Shown: positions 24,258-35,986 of the stretch, in pieces
How the letters are laid out: each line of letters starts with the position of its first letter
How positions within the stretch are numbered: the stretch's first letter is position 1
DNA from: Glycine soja
Taxonomy: Eukaryota > Streptophyta > Magnoliopsida > Fabales > Fabaceae
Direction of reading: 5' to 3'
Assembly: GCF_004193775.1 (NCBI RefSeq)
Contig: NC_041005.1
Span: 11,038,501-11,102,500, forward strand
Length of the DNA: 64,000 nucleotides
Program-made: the position numbers and the translations under genes
The notes under the pieces: generated by a model
Told to the model about the DNA's origin: nothing
The model's input: the letters and a program-made list of their open reading frames with translations, nothing else
Database searches by the model: none

Positions 24258-24945
24258 TATGAATCTAAATGACAGACCTCTATCCCAAGTGGAAGTCACT
24301 CTTAAGAAATCTCTTCAAGTTCAATTGTGGGAGGCAGCTTATGCATATGAATCTATGTTGAGACAAAAGGCTAGAATTAAATGGCTAAAAGAACGGGACA
24401 GCAACTCTACTTATTTTCACAGATTGATCAATCATAGAAGAAGAAAAAATGCTATTCCAGGTATTTTCATGGATGGTGTGTGGATTCAAGATAAATTACT
24501 CTAAAAGCCACTTTGGTTGTTTGGGTAAATCAGCAAGTTGGTGTAGGGAAGCTGCCCAATTCCTTAATTGCAGTACTTTGGAATTTCCTTTTACTTATCT
24601 TGGAATTCCAGTTGGGGTGTCCTCTAAGAGTTGGATCGTGTGGCAGCCTATTGTAAGGAAGTTTGAAGTCAAACTTGCAAAATGGAAGCAAAGAACTCTA
24701 TCAATGGGGGGGCAGAATCACTCTTATTAATTCTGTCCTCTCAGCCTTACCTATCTACCTTCTATCCTTCTTTAGGATCCCCAAAAAAGTGGTGCAAAAA
24801 ATTGTCTCCATCTAGAGAAATTTTCTGTGGGGAAGTCACCAAGAGGCCAGCAAGATTCCTTGGGTGAAGTGGGACAAAGTTTGTCTTCCTAAGAACAAAG
24901 AGGGTCTAGGGATTAAAGACTTATCTTTATTTAATGCGCAGGACA
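24258..24945 (+). mobile_element. LINE copy 4, internally deleted
   Basis: The frame from 24259 matches the LINE region before the reverse transcriptase (ARIKWLKERDSNSTYFHRLI). At about 24493 it jumps to the region after the catalytic core (SKSHFGCLGKSASWCREAA onward, near 24500-24720). The reverse-transcriptase core is deleted and the remainder has further frame breaks. The last bases, around AGGACAGACCCTTGGGGG, are repeated at the start of copy 5, which suggests a rearranged junction. Confidence 0.75.
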
Positions 24946-27836
24946 GACCCTTGGGGGGTGATTAAAGACTTATCTTTTGAAGCAGTAGTTGCATCAAATT
25001 GATATTTCAGCCCAGGACAGACCCTTGGGGGATGATGAAGTGCAGACCATGAAGTCCATTCAGCAGGAATTGTGGGAGATTTCTTTTGCTCATGAATCAA
25101 TCTTGAGACAAAAATCAAGGATCAGATGGCTCAGGGAAGGTGATAATAGCACGGCCTTTTTCCATAAATCTATCAACTTCAGAAGACACTACAATGCAAT
25201 TCAAGGTATGTTCATTGAAGGCACATGGGTTCAGAACCCAAAATTGATTAAGGATCAAGCTGTAAGCTTCTTTTCTGCCAGATTCTTGAGGGAGGAGTTG
25301 ATTGCCCCATTTTCAGATCTTGATCTTAGGGAGGCTGTGTGGAGTTGCAGTGGAGATAAATGTCCTGGGCCGGATGGCTTCAATTTTAACTTCATCAAAG
25401 AGTTTTGGGAGATTTTCAAACTAGATTTCAGGAGGTTTGTAGATGAGTTTCATGTCAATGGAAGATTTCCTAAGGGTAGTAATGCATCCTTCTTGGCTTT
25501 AATTCCTAAAATCAATCACCCATAGTCTTTTGATGACTATAGGCCCATCTCCCTCATTGGCTGTATGTATAAGATCATTGCTAAATTACTGGCCAATAGG
25601 TTAAGAAAATTATTGCCTGGACTCATTGATGAGAGACAAACAGCTTTCATAAAGGATAGACACATCCTTCATGGAACTTTGATTCTCAATGAAGCAATAG
25701 AGGAAGCTAAAAGAAGTAAGAAACCAGCTTTGGTGTTTAAGGTGGACTTTGCAAAGGCTTATGACTCTGTTTCATGGAACTTTCTGGATTATATGATGGT
25801 CAGAATGGGGTTCTGTCCTATATGGAGGAAATGGATCAATGCTTGCAATCAATCAGCTTCTATATCCATTCTCATAAATGGCAGCCCCTCAAATGAATTT
25901 GCCCCCACTAGAGGTTTGAGGCAAGGGGACCCCTTAGCCCCTTTCCTTTTCAATATTGTGGCCGAAGGCTTGACTGGCATGATGAGGACAGCTCTATCCA
26001 AAGGTCTGTACAGCAGTTATTTAGTAAGAAAGCAGAAGGTGCCAGTAAACATTCTGCAATATGCAGATGATACTGTCTTTGTGGGAGAAGCTTCATGGGA
26101 TAATGTGTTTGTCATGAAGGCAATGCTTAGAGGCTTTGAAATGGCATCTAGGTTGAAGATTAATTTTTCCAAGAGCAGTGTGGGGATTTTTGGTGCTGAT
26201 ACCAATTGGGTTCTTGATGCAGCTCACTTTCTCAAGTGCAGGCAGATGGAGATTCCCTTTCAGTTCTTGGGGATTCCTCTAGGGGCTAAGTCTTCTAGCT
26301 GCTTGGTGTGGGAACCTTTCATTAAAAAATTTGAATCAAAGTTGTCTAAGTGGAAGCAGAGAGCTCTATCAATGGCAGCGAAGGTCACATTGATAAATTC
26401 AGTGTTAACTGCTCTACCAATTTTTTTACTGTCTTTTTTTAGAATTCCTCAAAAAGTAGCTCATAAAGTGAGATCCTTACAAAGGAATTTTCTGTGGGGG
26501 GCTATCAAGACCTCACCAAAATCGCCTGGGTGAAATGGAAAGATATCTGCCTTCCAAAGGAGTTGGGGGGTCTTGGGATTAAGGATATCTCTAGTTTTAA
26601 TGCTGCCTTGTTGGGTAGATGGTTATGGGCTTTAGCCTCTACTCAAGATCAGTTGTGGGCTAGAATTCTTATCTCAAAATATGGTGGTTGGGCAGATCTT
26701 AACAATGGCAGTGATACACCTTGGCACTCTCATTGGTGGAAGGATATTCGAAAAGTAAGTAAGCAACCTGAATTTAGCCCTATTCATCAGCATCTGGTTT
26801 GGAAGGTAGAGGATGGAAGCATAGTCAAATTCTGGAAGGATAAATGGCTTGGGGTTGATTCAAACCTTGAGCAGCAGTTTAATCAGCTATTTCTCATCAG
26901 TAAACAACAGACCAGTTCTATCTCCAATATGGGTATCATGTCTCATGGTCATTGGTGCTGGGATTTAAAATGGAGAAGGAACTTATTTGATCATGAACAG
27001 GGTGCAGCTGTGGCTTTTATGGAAATCATTAGTAACGTTCACATTCAACCTCAAATGAAGGACACCTTGAGATGGACAGCTGAACCTTCGGGTTTATACT
27101 CAACTAGGTCAGCTTATAGATTGATAATCACTGCTAACAGCAATCATCCTCAGGCCAATATATACAAGACAATTTGGAGGCTTAACATCCCTTCAAGAGC
27201 TGCGATTTTCGCTTGGAGACTTATCAAAAATAGATTACCCACTAGACATAATCTCCTAAGAAGAAATGTCCCCATTCAGGAGCAGCATTGCCCCTTATGT
27301 GGATCTCATCAAGAGGAAGTTGGGCATCTATTTTTTCACTGTAAATTGACTAATGGTCTTTGGTGGGAATCAATGAGGTGGAAGCGAGTGGTTGGACCCC
27401 TAGCAGCTTCTCCAACAGCTCATTACACTCAATTCTGTGATGGCTTTGGTGCTGGGAAGAATCAAAACAGATGGCACAGATGGTGGATTGCTTTAACAAG
27501 CTCAATATGGAAGAATAGGAATCTCCTCATATTCCAAGGCAAAAGATTTGAAACACCAAAAGTCATGGAGGATGCTTTATTCCTTTTGTGGTCATGGTTG
27601 AAGTCTAGGGACAAAATTTATGCACTTCCTTTAACTATTGGTCGTCTAATCTTGGAGACTTCTTTGCCTAAATTAGGTTCTCTTGTATCTGTGGGGGGGT
27701 TTTGTTGTTCTAATCCTGTAATGGTGGGCGGTTTTAGATGCACTGCATCTATGTAAATCACCAGTAGTACTTCTGGTGTTGTTGTGTCCTATTATGATTA
27801 ATATATAAATTATCTTTTGCTTTTCAAAAAAAAAAA
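24946..27836 (+). mobile_element. LINE copy 5, the longest copy
   Basis: The best-preserved LINE of the pile, 5'-truncated inside the region between endonuclease and reverse transcriptase. It ends with the family 3' end and an A-run at about 27826-27836. The coding part is given separately. No clear target duplication could be paired because the left junction overlaps sequence shared with copy 4. Confidence 0.85.
24989..27756 (+). pseudogene. LINE ORF2: reverse transcriptase and zf-RVT, two breaks
   Basis: One frame runs 24989-26533 apart from TAG at 25523-25525. It then shifts by one base inside a run of six G at about 26497-26502 and continues 26494-27756. Motifs in order: CPGPDGFNFNF (25363 on), LIPKI and [25 protein letters not shown] (RT, first Asp), [19 protein letters not shown], and the catalytic [10 protein letters not shown] near 26060. 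After these come the thumb/linker and the zf-RVT domain CPLCGSHQEEVGHLFFHC near 27290. Such an enzyme copies its own RNA at a nicked genomic target in the nucleus. The endonuclease domain is missing. The single-base loss in the G-run is the main damage besides the stop. Confidence 0.9.
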
Positions 27837-28427
27837 TTAATGCGGCTTTACTTGGCAAATGGGGGTGGCAGCTGGCTAACAATCAAGACCAGCCTTGGTC
27901 TAGAATTTTAATCTCTAAGTATGGTGGGTGGAAGGAGTTGATTTGTGGTGGAAGGAGGAATTTCACTTCCCAATGGTGGCAGGATTTGAAGAGTATCTTC
28001 CAGCAGCATCACAATGAATGCTTAACTGATAATTTAAAATGGAGAGTGGGAAGGGGGTCCAGCATCAATTTCTGGAAGCATAAATGGATGGAGGACAACT
28101 GTACTCTGCAAGGAAAATATCCCCAGTTATATTTAATAAGTAAACAGCAGAATTCATCAATCAATTATATGGGAGATTTTGTGGAGGGTAGGTGGGAATG
28201 GAAGTTATCATGGAGAAGGACTTCCAAATGCACTTTAATTTTTGGTCAACCAATCTAAAGGATGTTCTTTCTTAGAGGGGATGGGTTTGTATTTTTGTGA
28301 GCTATATTCGGTCTCTCCTAATGGGATGCAGACTGTAATTGTCTTGCTTTTTAACTTTGTATCTTCAGTACACCTAGTACTGAATTTCATATATAATATA
28401 TTGATTTTTGCTGTGCAAAAAAAAAAA
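27837..28427 (+). mobile_element. LINE copy 6, short 3' part with deletion
   Basis: Begins with the LINE stretch around LISKYGGW (about 27840-27940) and continues to KLSWRRTS near 28230. It then jumps to the last codons and the 3' end with an A-run at about 28417-28427. It follows directly on the A-tail of copy 5. Confidence 0.75.
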
Positions 28428-28500
28428 TGTGTCTTTGTAATCTGTAGTACCACTGGTACTTCTAATTATCAATATAAATTATCTTTGCAGTTCAAAAAAA
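28428..28500 (+). mobile_element. LINE copy 7, 3' tail only
   Basis: About 70 bases of LINE 3' end with the palindrome AGTACCACTGGTACT (28447-28461) and an A-run at about 28493-28500. It directly follows the A-tail of copy 6. Confidence 0.7.
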
Positions 28501-29130
28501 ATATTAAACAGAACAGTACCACAAGTACTGAAAATAAAAGATACAAGACACAAAAGTGCCACCTTCCAAAAAGCAAAACAAACCCAACAATAACCCAGCA
28601 CAAGGACCCCAATACATATAATCAGAAATTTATCCAAAGGCCATCATAAGCACCTTTTGAGGTTCAAAAGGAATGCCATGAAACAGCAAGGAATTCCTAA
28701 GCAATCACCAGACATTTCTATTTCTATTTTTTACACATTTAAAACTCAAACATATAAAATAAAAACTATATAACAAATTAACAAAGATAAAGACAAAAAA
28801 AAAGGAAATATAAACTCACCTCAGTTGGTGCTGCTGCCCATCATTTCACTCTCACAACAAATAGGAATCATGTACCTGCATGGAAGAAATAATCACACAA
28901 CACACAATGATCAGAATAAGCAAATGCATATAATTAAGCATGATACAATATCAATATTCATGGAAGTAACAATGACTTGTCAAAAATTTGGATGAAATTC
29001 AATATGTAAATCAAAGCTTTGTCCCTGAAACCCTCTGTGTAAATCAAAGCTTTGTCCCTGAGACTGATAAGGTTGCTAGTGAACATACAGCAGATTTAAC
29101 AGCTATGTTGGGAAAGGACAATATTGACTC
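28501..29130. other. Unassigned stretch between LINE copies
   Basis: AT-rich, no convincing ORF. Near 29000-29065 the phrase AAAGCTTTGTCCCTGA occurs twice and recurs after copy 8 at 30240, so its right end is the target region of copy 8. It may otherwise be inner CACTA sequence. Confidence 0.35.
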
Positions 29131-30239
29131 ATGAATATTTTATCCTTTAACTCTAGAGGGTTGGGTAGTGGTGTCAAGTGGTCAGCCATCAGAAAAATGA
29201 CCTTGACCAACAATCTTGATGTTCTATGTATCCAAGAAACAAAAATCGAAGCCATTGATAGGAGGATATGTCAGTATTTATGGGCTGACTATAATGTTGC
29301 CTCGGAATGTGCCCCTTCAATTAATCCCACTCTATTTTTAATAAGCAATCAGCAGACCTCCTCAATTAATTCTATGGGGAATTGTGGAAGAGAGATGGGA
29401 ATGGAAGCTAACATGGAGAAGGAACTTTTTTTACCATGAAATTGACATGGTAGCTGATTTTATAGTTGACATCGAGTCAGGCAACATCAATCACTCCAGC
29501 AAGGATTTCCTTTGTTGGAAGTCTGATCCTAATGGCCTATATTCCACAAAGTCTGCTTACAAAGTGCTGCAGGGGGGTCATGCTAGTGCTATTGAGGACA
29601 GGGTTCTTAACATCATGTGGAGTCTAAAAATTCCCCCAAGAGCTAGTGCTTTTTCATGGAGATTATTCAAGAACAGGCTCCCTACTAGGGCATACATATA
29701 GTTGCCCCTTATGTGACCTTGAAGAAGAATCTGTCAATCATCTTTTTTTCAACTGCTCCAAGACTAGGAGTCTCTGGTGGGAGCCTATGAGATGGGTTAA
29801 TAGAGTGGGTCCCTTCCCCACTGACCCAAAGAATCATTTTCTGCAATTCTCTCAGTGGAATAGGCCAACCTACACAGTCAAGAGATGGGAATTTCTCTGG
29901 ATAGCTTTGTCAGTGTCCATTTGGCATCACAGAAATGGCATGATTTTCAATAATCAGCCTTTTAATCCAGAAAAGGTCATGGATGAGGCTCTATTCCACA
30001 CCTGGTCCTGGCTCAAGTGTGTGGAGAAGGGTTTCCAATCGCATTTTAATTTCTGGTCAACTAATCTGAAGGAGGCTTTTTCTTAAAGAGGTTGGGTTTG
30101 CTTTGTATGTTGTCCTATCTACCGTTTCTCCCTAGTGGGGTTTAGGCTCTTTTTGCCTTGTATTCCTATCTTATTTTCAGTACACCTAGTACTGATCTTT
30201 ATATATAATATATTGATTTTTTTTGTGCAAAAAAAAAAA
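29131..30239 (+). mobile_element. LINE copy 8 with 5' endonuclease start and large internal deletion
   Basis: The only copy that retains the LINE N terminus: from ATG 29131 it reads MNILSFNSRGLGSGVKWSAI and then LDVLCIQETKIE, the start of the AP-type endonuclease. At about 29310 it jumps to the C-terminal part (LFLISNQQTSSINSMG), with a frame break at about 29390-29400, TAG at 29699-29701 and a zf-RVT-like end. It closes with LKEAFS, stop 30084-30086 and an A-run at about 30229-30239. The flanks share AGCTTTGTCCCTGA (about 29048-29063 and 30240-30254), a candidate target duplication. The reverse transcriptase is missing. Confidence 0.8.
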
Positions 30240-30924
30240 CAGCTTTGTCCCTGAAACCCTCTATGTAAATTTGACAGCCTCATGTCTCCCTTCCTGAAAA
30301 CCCACTAAAAACTGCCTAACCCCCCTGCTGTTACTCCATAATTTATTCTACAATAACTGCTTAAGGCAGTTACATATGGTCTTAAATCACTACACATTCA
30401 GTTACGATTAACCCTTGGTGCCTAACTAGGGTTTCGAAACATCACAACAGAGACAGACCATTGAACAATGGATTTTCATCATTAACATACAACAGAGACA
30501 TACCTTCGATGGAAGCGCAGACACGAACTCCACAAACGTGAACTCAACAATGTGGTTGCAGTCACAGAAGCGCAGCCCAGTTTGCGACAAACACGAACTC
30601 AAGCAGAAGGAGAAACAACAATAAAGCCCTGGGTTAAAATGACGAACGCCTAATGTTAAAACGATGAACGCCTAATGTTAAAACGAAAGGACGTACCTCA
30701 ATGGATAAGTGCCAAAGACGATCTCCATAAACACGATCTCCACAATGTGGTTGCAGTCACGGAAGCACAGGTGACTTTGACACAAGGAGAAAGAAGAAGA
30801 ACGATATGGTTCAAGCACAAGGAGAAAGAAAAAGAACGATAGGGTTCAAGCGCAAGGAGAAAGAAGAAGAATGATAGGGTTCAAGCGCGCGGGTTGTGCA
30901 ATTTCAGAACTTTAATATATAATG
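30240..30924 (-). other. Inner CACTA sequence upstream of the transposase
   Basis: Lies between the last LINE and the right subterminal array. It contains local direct repeats such as CGATGAACGCCTAATGTTAAAACG (about 30640-30685) and GAGAAAGAAGAAGAA-type repeats (30785-30880). It would hold the transposase promoter or first exon in the intact element, but I cannot identify either. Confidence 0.45.
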
Positions 30925-31161
30925 ATAACAACATCAGTTTTTTAAAAATAACCGATGTTATCATAAACTACGTAACATCGGTTATAATAAAACCGATGTT
31001 AACATTGACTCGATAACATCGGTTTTTACAAAACCGATGTTAACAAAGGCATACTAACATCGGTTTTTCTTTACAAAAATGCCACCGCGCTTTCGTTAAC
31101 ATCGGTTTTAGCTATAACCGATGTTAATTGGGCGATGTTGAAAGCTTTTTTTTTAGTAGTG
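30925..31161. repeat. Right subterminal inverted-repeat array of the inner CACTA
   Basis: Four to five units of the same AACATCGGTT...AACCGATGTT design as at the left end, closing with the terminal repeat and flanked by the duplication ACT. The right array is shorter than the left. Confidence 0.9.
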
Positions 31162-31224
31162 ACTATATTGTATATTTATTATGATTTAAAATAAATCAAA
31201 AATTAGTTTCTAAATGATTTTAAG

Positions 31225-31531
31225 AATAAAATGCATTTGGTCACTAATATCAAATAGTATTCTATCGAATCATTTTCGGTCGCTATCATCATAACATAGC
31301 CACTAAATCGTATTCGGTTGCTACAATTTTGTATGTACAGATATACAACGGCTGACATAGCGAATGAATTTTTTAGTGGGTTTCTCTCAGTCTCTAATTC
31401 GGTTGTTGCTGCAAGTTAGCTAGCAAGATTAAATTCAGTCACAATCAGAGACAGAAGATATTTGGTCGCTATTTTGGGGCCTAATATCGACCGATTGCTT
31501 TCGATTGCTAAATTGCATTTTTCTAGTAGTG
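31225..31531. repeat. Right end and subterminal repeats of the outer CACTA
   Basis: Copies of the TTCGGTCGCTA-type motif occur near 31230, 31275-31325, 31360-31410 and 31460-31510, ending in the terminal repeat at about 31515-31531. They match the array at the left end. Confidence 0.8.
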
Positions 31532-31987
31532 TTTGGGCTTTCATTTCTCATTGTTGTGTTTTGAAAAATGTTCTGATCAATTTTGATATTTATTCTTTAC
31601 AAAGCATGTTCGTAGTTTTTTTAGGCATATTTATTTTATACATATACTAATCTTATTTGTAGTTTTCAATACTTTGCTAGAGGACAAGCAGATTCTATGT
31701 TGGGGGAGTTGATAAGTGTCATATTTAAGTTATTCTTGGGATTAAAATGTTAGCACTTATCTTTCAATTGTAATAGTTTTCTTATAAAATTCCCTTAAAC
31801 CTAGTTTTTTATATATATTGCACATGTACTAATGTTTTTGTTTAAATATGAAAGATTCATCCATGATTCTATAAGTTTTGCTGGTTGTTTGTTGGATCCA
31901 GAAACCAAGTCAAAAGGAAAGGATAAATGGTAATTTTTCCAAGATTTTAGACATTTATTCGCCCAGGCTAGTAACCACCTTAATCAA
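31532..31987 (+). mobile_element. Athila-like remnant, right piece with PPT and LTR start
   Basis: The stretch GAGGACAAGCAGATTCTATG leads to a polypurine tract TTGGGGGAGT (31700-31709) and an LTR start TGATAAGTGTCATATTTAAG at 31710. The minus-strand Athila at 34789 has the same arrangement. Only about 278 bases of the LTR are present before the minus-strand Athila LTR begins at 31988. Confidence 0.7.
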
Positions 31988-34789
31988 TGTTGAACGATTG
32001 ACAAGTGCACCAAATTGTCCCAAGTAATGAAGTTAAAATGGAAGTCCAAGTGTCGAGTCCACATGGATTTTGTTTGTACTTAAGTAGATGAATATATAAT
32101 TCTCAAGCAATAAATAAATTGGTTTAAAAGGTTGCCAAAAGAATAATAAAATAAATTGGCATAAAATTAATTTAAATTAAACCAGAGAGAAAAACAAACA
32201 TGAAAGTAAACTACTTAATTAAAACAGAAAATATGATACAAGACAATAGTATTGCAGAAGTTAATGCAGAAGATGAGAATGTTGGGGGCTTAGCCTACCA
32301 GAGCTACTCTTGATATAATGTTAATGATTTTTCTCCATTTATATTTATTCCAATTTTTAACTACATCTACCCGTTAAGAGGTAAAAACAATTAAATTACG
32401 TTAAGAATAGAGATGTATAGTAGGCTAAAAAATTCAACCTATCCCTAGTGATGAATTATTTAGATACCCTTTCTGAGTTCTATTAGAGAATAGTGTTGGA
32501 ACAAGTGGCCTCGGAATAATTAAGAAGAGGGGTTGAATTAATTATGAACGTGTCTTGACTAATTAAAATTTTATCCTTCTTAATGTTATTAGATTCAATT
32601 AGGCTTTACTACTTAGTTACGAGAAAGTAAAGAACATAAAAAATAACTTAGATAAAAGTAAAGTGGAAATAAAAAGTGCACAGCGAAAAAGTAAAGAGCG
32701 TAGGGAAGAAGAAAGCAAACACAAGTTTTATACTGATTCGGCAACGACTCGTGCCTACATCCAGTCCCCAAGCAACCCACGGTTCTTGAGATTTCCAATA
32801 ACCTTGTAAAATCCTTTACAAGCAAAGAGCCACAAAGGATGTATCCTCCCTTGTTCTCTTTTAACAACCAAGTAGATGTACCCTCTACTTGAAGTGAACC
32901 ACAAAGGATGTACCCTCCCTTGTGTTCACTATTACAACCAAGACGGTTAGTTCTTTGAATTCAGTGTTTGGGAAAAGAATTCTCAGACGGTTAGTTCTTT
33001 GAATTCTTTGTTTGGGGAATCAAAAGAATTCTCAGATAGTTAGTTCTTTGAATTCTTTTGGCAAGAGGGAGAAGGAAAGAAGAAGAAGAAAATAGAATAA
33101 GCACAAGTTTTTGCCCAATGAACTTTTCATGACAAAGCAAGTATTGAACAAAAACTCTTAGAAAGATGTTGAGAATAATTGAATGAAATCCTCTCTTTTT
33201 TAAATTCATGCCATGGTCACATATTTATAGCCATTTGATGGCTCAAGTTAAAAGTTTGTGACTCTTGGCAATTTCTTGAAAACTAGTCACTTTAAAAGTT
33301 GTGACTCTCTTGAAAACTAGTCACTTTAAAAGTTGTGACTCTTTTGAAAATTAGTCACTTTAAAAGTTGTGACTCTTGAAAAATCTTCAGAAACTAGTCA
33401 CTTTAAGAATTGTGACTTTTGGTAATTTTATTTATCAAGATCAGTCACTGGTAATCGATTACCATTATAGTGTAATCGATTACACATCAACAGATGTGAC
33501 TCTTCATGTTTAGATTTGAAAACCAACGTTTAGAAATACTGGTAATCGATTACAAATGTTTTGTGATCGATTACATAAGTTTGAAAATGTTTTATCACAA
33601 GTTATGACTTTTGAAATTTGAAATCCAACGTTCAAAAAAATTGGTAATCGATTACATGCCCATGGTAATCAATTACTACTTTGTAAAACAGTTATAAAAC
33701 TATTTGGGCTTCTGGTAATCGATTACTGCCTTTTGGTAATCAATTACCAGAGAGTAAAAACTCTGGTAAAATATTTTTCTTTGAAAAATTCTTTTGGAAA
33801 AATTGTGTTATTCAGTCTTTTCTTTTGAAAAAATCTTTTTATACTTATCTTGATGCTTTTCTTGAAGTTCTTGCATATCTTGAGCCTTCTCTTGAATCTT
33901 GATTCTTGAAACTTGCTTGAATCTTGATTCTTGTCTTGAGTCTTTGGCATCATCAAAATAAGCTTGGAAGCTTTGCTTCCACAAATAGCACTTCCCAATG
34001 CTACCCCTAAAACTTACCATGCAAATGGGTGACAAACCATAAATAATGACATTAAGCATAGAAAAGGATAACGAAAAAGTAATATTCTTAAATAGATAGG
34101 AAGAGTAATTACATTAAGAGCAGTTGGCTACTAAGCTCCCAACAAACAGGGCTTTTAGCCTCTCATTGTCATGAAAGACTTTACAATTGCAAGAGGGTAA
34201 TGAGTAGTAAAGGGGGTAATTGAGAAAGGAAATGGAGGGAAGGAATGGCTTCTAATGATTGTTTCTCATGCTTCTCGCCTTTGGCTTCTATAAGAAACTG
34301 TATTCTCTTGAATATTTTGTGTTTTTCTGTCTGTGTATTTTTCTCCTTCTCTCTCATTCTTTTATAGGTGCAGATCAGCTTAGATTTCACACAACCTTGG
34401 CGCTGAGTGCGATTGTTGTGCTTAGCGAGTATGATGGTAATCTTGCGCTTAGTGCGTGACTCGTGCTAAGCACACCTTCATGTATCAGACTTCTCCAAAC
34501 TTCCTGGTGCTAAGCGTGTTCTACCCGTTGAGCGAATGTGTCTCACTGAGCACCTAGGACGCACTGAGCATGGAGATTCATATCTTCAATTTGCTTTCTC
34601 GGGCATTCTTTTGTTTTTCTATGACAATTATTCACCAAGCACTTGTGAATTCACAAATTCGACTACTTTCTACATAAAAACTTAATTGATGTTAAATTTC
34701 AATTATTTACATAAAAATGAAGAAATATGAGAGAATAATTAACAATTCCTATATGATTTAATCCAAAAATATACCTATAGTCGTTATCA
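31988..34789 (-). repeat. 3' LTR of the minus-strand Athila-like element
   Basis: On the minus strand the LTR starts TGATAACGACTATAGGTA at 34789, right after the polypurine tract, and ends TCAATCGTTCAACA at 31988. A TATAAAAG box lies at 34366-34359. A Sirevirus solo LTR (32494-33983) with its 5-base duplication interrupts it, so the LTR itself is about 1.3 kb. GCTTAGC-type motifs near 34397-34580 recall those upstream of the env-like gene. Confidence 0.75.
32494..33983 (-). repeat. Sirevirus solo LTR
   Basis: Minus-strand LTR starting TGTGGAAGCAAAGCTTCC at 33983 and ending with the family end at 32494 (TGTTGGAACAAGTGGCCTC on the plus strand). It is flanked by the perfect duplication AATAG (32489-32493 and 33984-33988). 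It is related to the LTRs at 45475, 53578 and 60257, including the GGTAATCGATTACC palindromes and the hairpin arrays near its end (about 32810-33065). No internal sequence is attached. Confidence 0.95.
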
Positions 34790-35917
34790 AACTCCCTCAA
34801 ATTTAAAGCTTTGTTTGTCCTCAAGGAAAAGTAACTAATTACATCACAATACATAAGATAATTGCATACATTCCAAAAAAAAATTATTGGCCAATTCTCA
34901 AGTTCACAGTTGTCATAAGTTCATGAAAAGGATGATGCACATCGAGATGGATCACTTAGCAAGAATGACAAGTCACATGGATGATTCACTAAGCTTCATT
35001 CCTCACAAGGCTAGTGTTTCTCTCAATCCCACAAGTTTCTCATTTGTAAGTGTTTCAATTACAACAACTGAATAGTAAAATTCCCAACTTTGCACATCAT
35101 CTCAGTCAATGCAATCATATATGCACAATGTGGATCACTAACGACTTATCAGGCTTGTAACGTGGCTAGGCTAACAAAAAAATCATGGTTTTTCTTGGAT
35201 TCAAAGCTTAGGATCTAGGAGAGCATTCATTCCCCAAATTCTTGACAAACCATAACTCAGAGTTTTTAGCACTACACCAACCTTATTGTTTTGCTTCTCT
35301 TTTCAGCATAGCCATTTTTCTTTGATCATGGTTTACTCCAGCTTTTATTCTTCAAAATAATGATTTTTTATGACATAATAAACATTAATATTGGGCTAGA
35401 GTAATACCATATATTATGACTCATATTAACTTATCTTGTTGTTAAAATTCCTACAACAAAAGTTCACTCAAAACACTTCCCCAAATTTGGAACAAATTCG
35501 TTTGGATTTTTGAGTGGTCTCCTACAACTGAAGAAAGGGTAGTTAGTCAGTATCAATTTCACTAGGCCCGGGTTCCAATGACAATTAATTCACATTAGGC
35601 TCATAAAGGGTTCAAGGGATACATTCATTCACAGAATGACTTTTTGGCTAAGTAGTTGAAATAAAATAAACAATAGGGCCTTGATCATCTTCACATCATA
35701 CATGAATTCAAAAAATCCAAGAATCATGCAAAACCAGGAACTTAAAACCAGTCATTCTCTTATAGTTTAAAGTTCACATAACTCACAGATTTTATGAAGC
35801 ATTCAGTTTCTCGTTCCATGATTTTGTTATAAATACTAACATTTTCACTCTTGTACGTTTAATTCACACTCTATCACTTACACTGACCCCTGCTTACACG
35901 AGAACCATAAATTTCAG

Positions 35918-35986
<69 letters not shown>

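Larger units (their letters stand above)
9267..31161 (-). mobile_element. Inner CACTA (En/Spm) transposon
   Basis: The left end reads CACCACTAGGAAA and the right end, reversed, CACTACTAAAAAA. The duplication ACT (9264-9266 and 31162-31164) supports these limits. The left repeat therefore begins CACCA rather than CACTA, probably a mutation. Both ends carry arrays of AACATCGGTT...AACCGATGTT. Genes on the minus strand are a TNP2-type transposase relic (18200-15003) and a second gene with a Ptta/En/Spm-like part and a Ulp1-like end (13136-about 10130). About 11.4 kb of LINE sequence sits between the transposase and the right end. Confidence 0.85.
6994..31531. mobile_element. Outer CACTA (En/Spm) transposon
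   Basis: The left end reads CACTACAAAAAACACG and the right end, reversed, reads CACTACTAGAAAAATGC. Both match CACTA terminal inverted repeats, and a 3-base duplication TTT flanks them, as expected of this superfamily. Subterminal arrays of a motif around TTCGGTCGCTAAT follow both ends. Without the inner CACTA at 9267-31161 the element would be only about 2.6 kb and holds no transposase, so it was probably a non-autonomous member mobilised in trans. Confidence 0.85.

Noticed and set aside
33450..33760. Regular spacing of TAATCGATTAC repeats, considered as a possible CRISPR-like array
   Set aside because: Repeats are palindromic, unevenly spaced, lie in LTRs of a plant genome and have no associated genes.
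34887..35075. Plus-strand 62-codon ORF in the Athila spacer
   Set aside because: Antisense to the element, short and without recognisable features.
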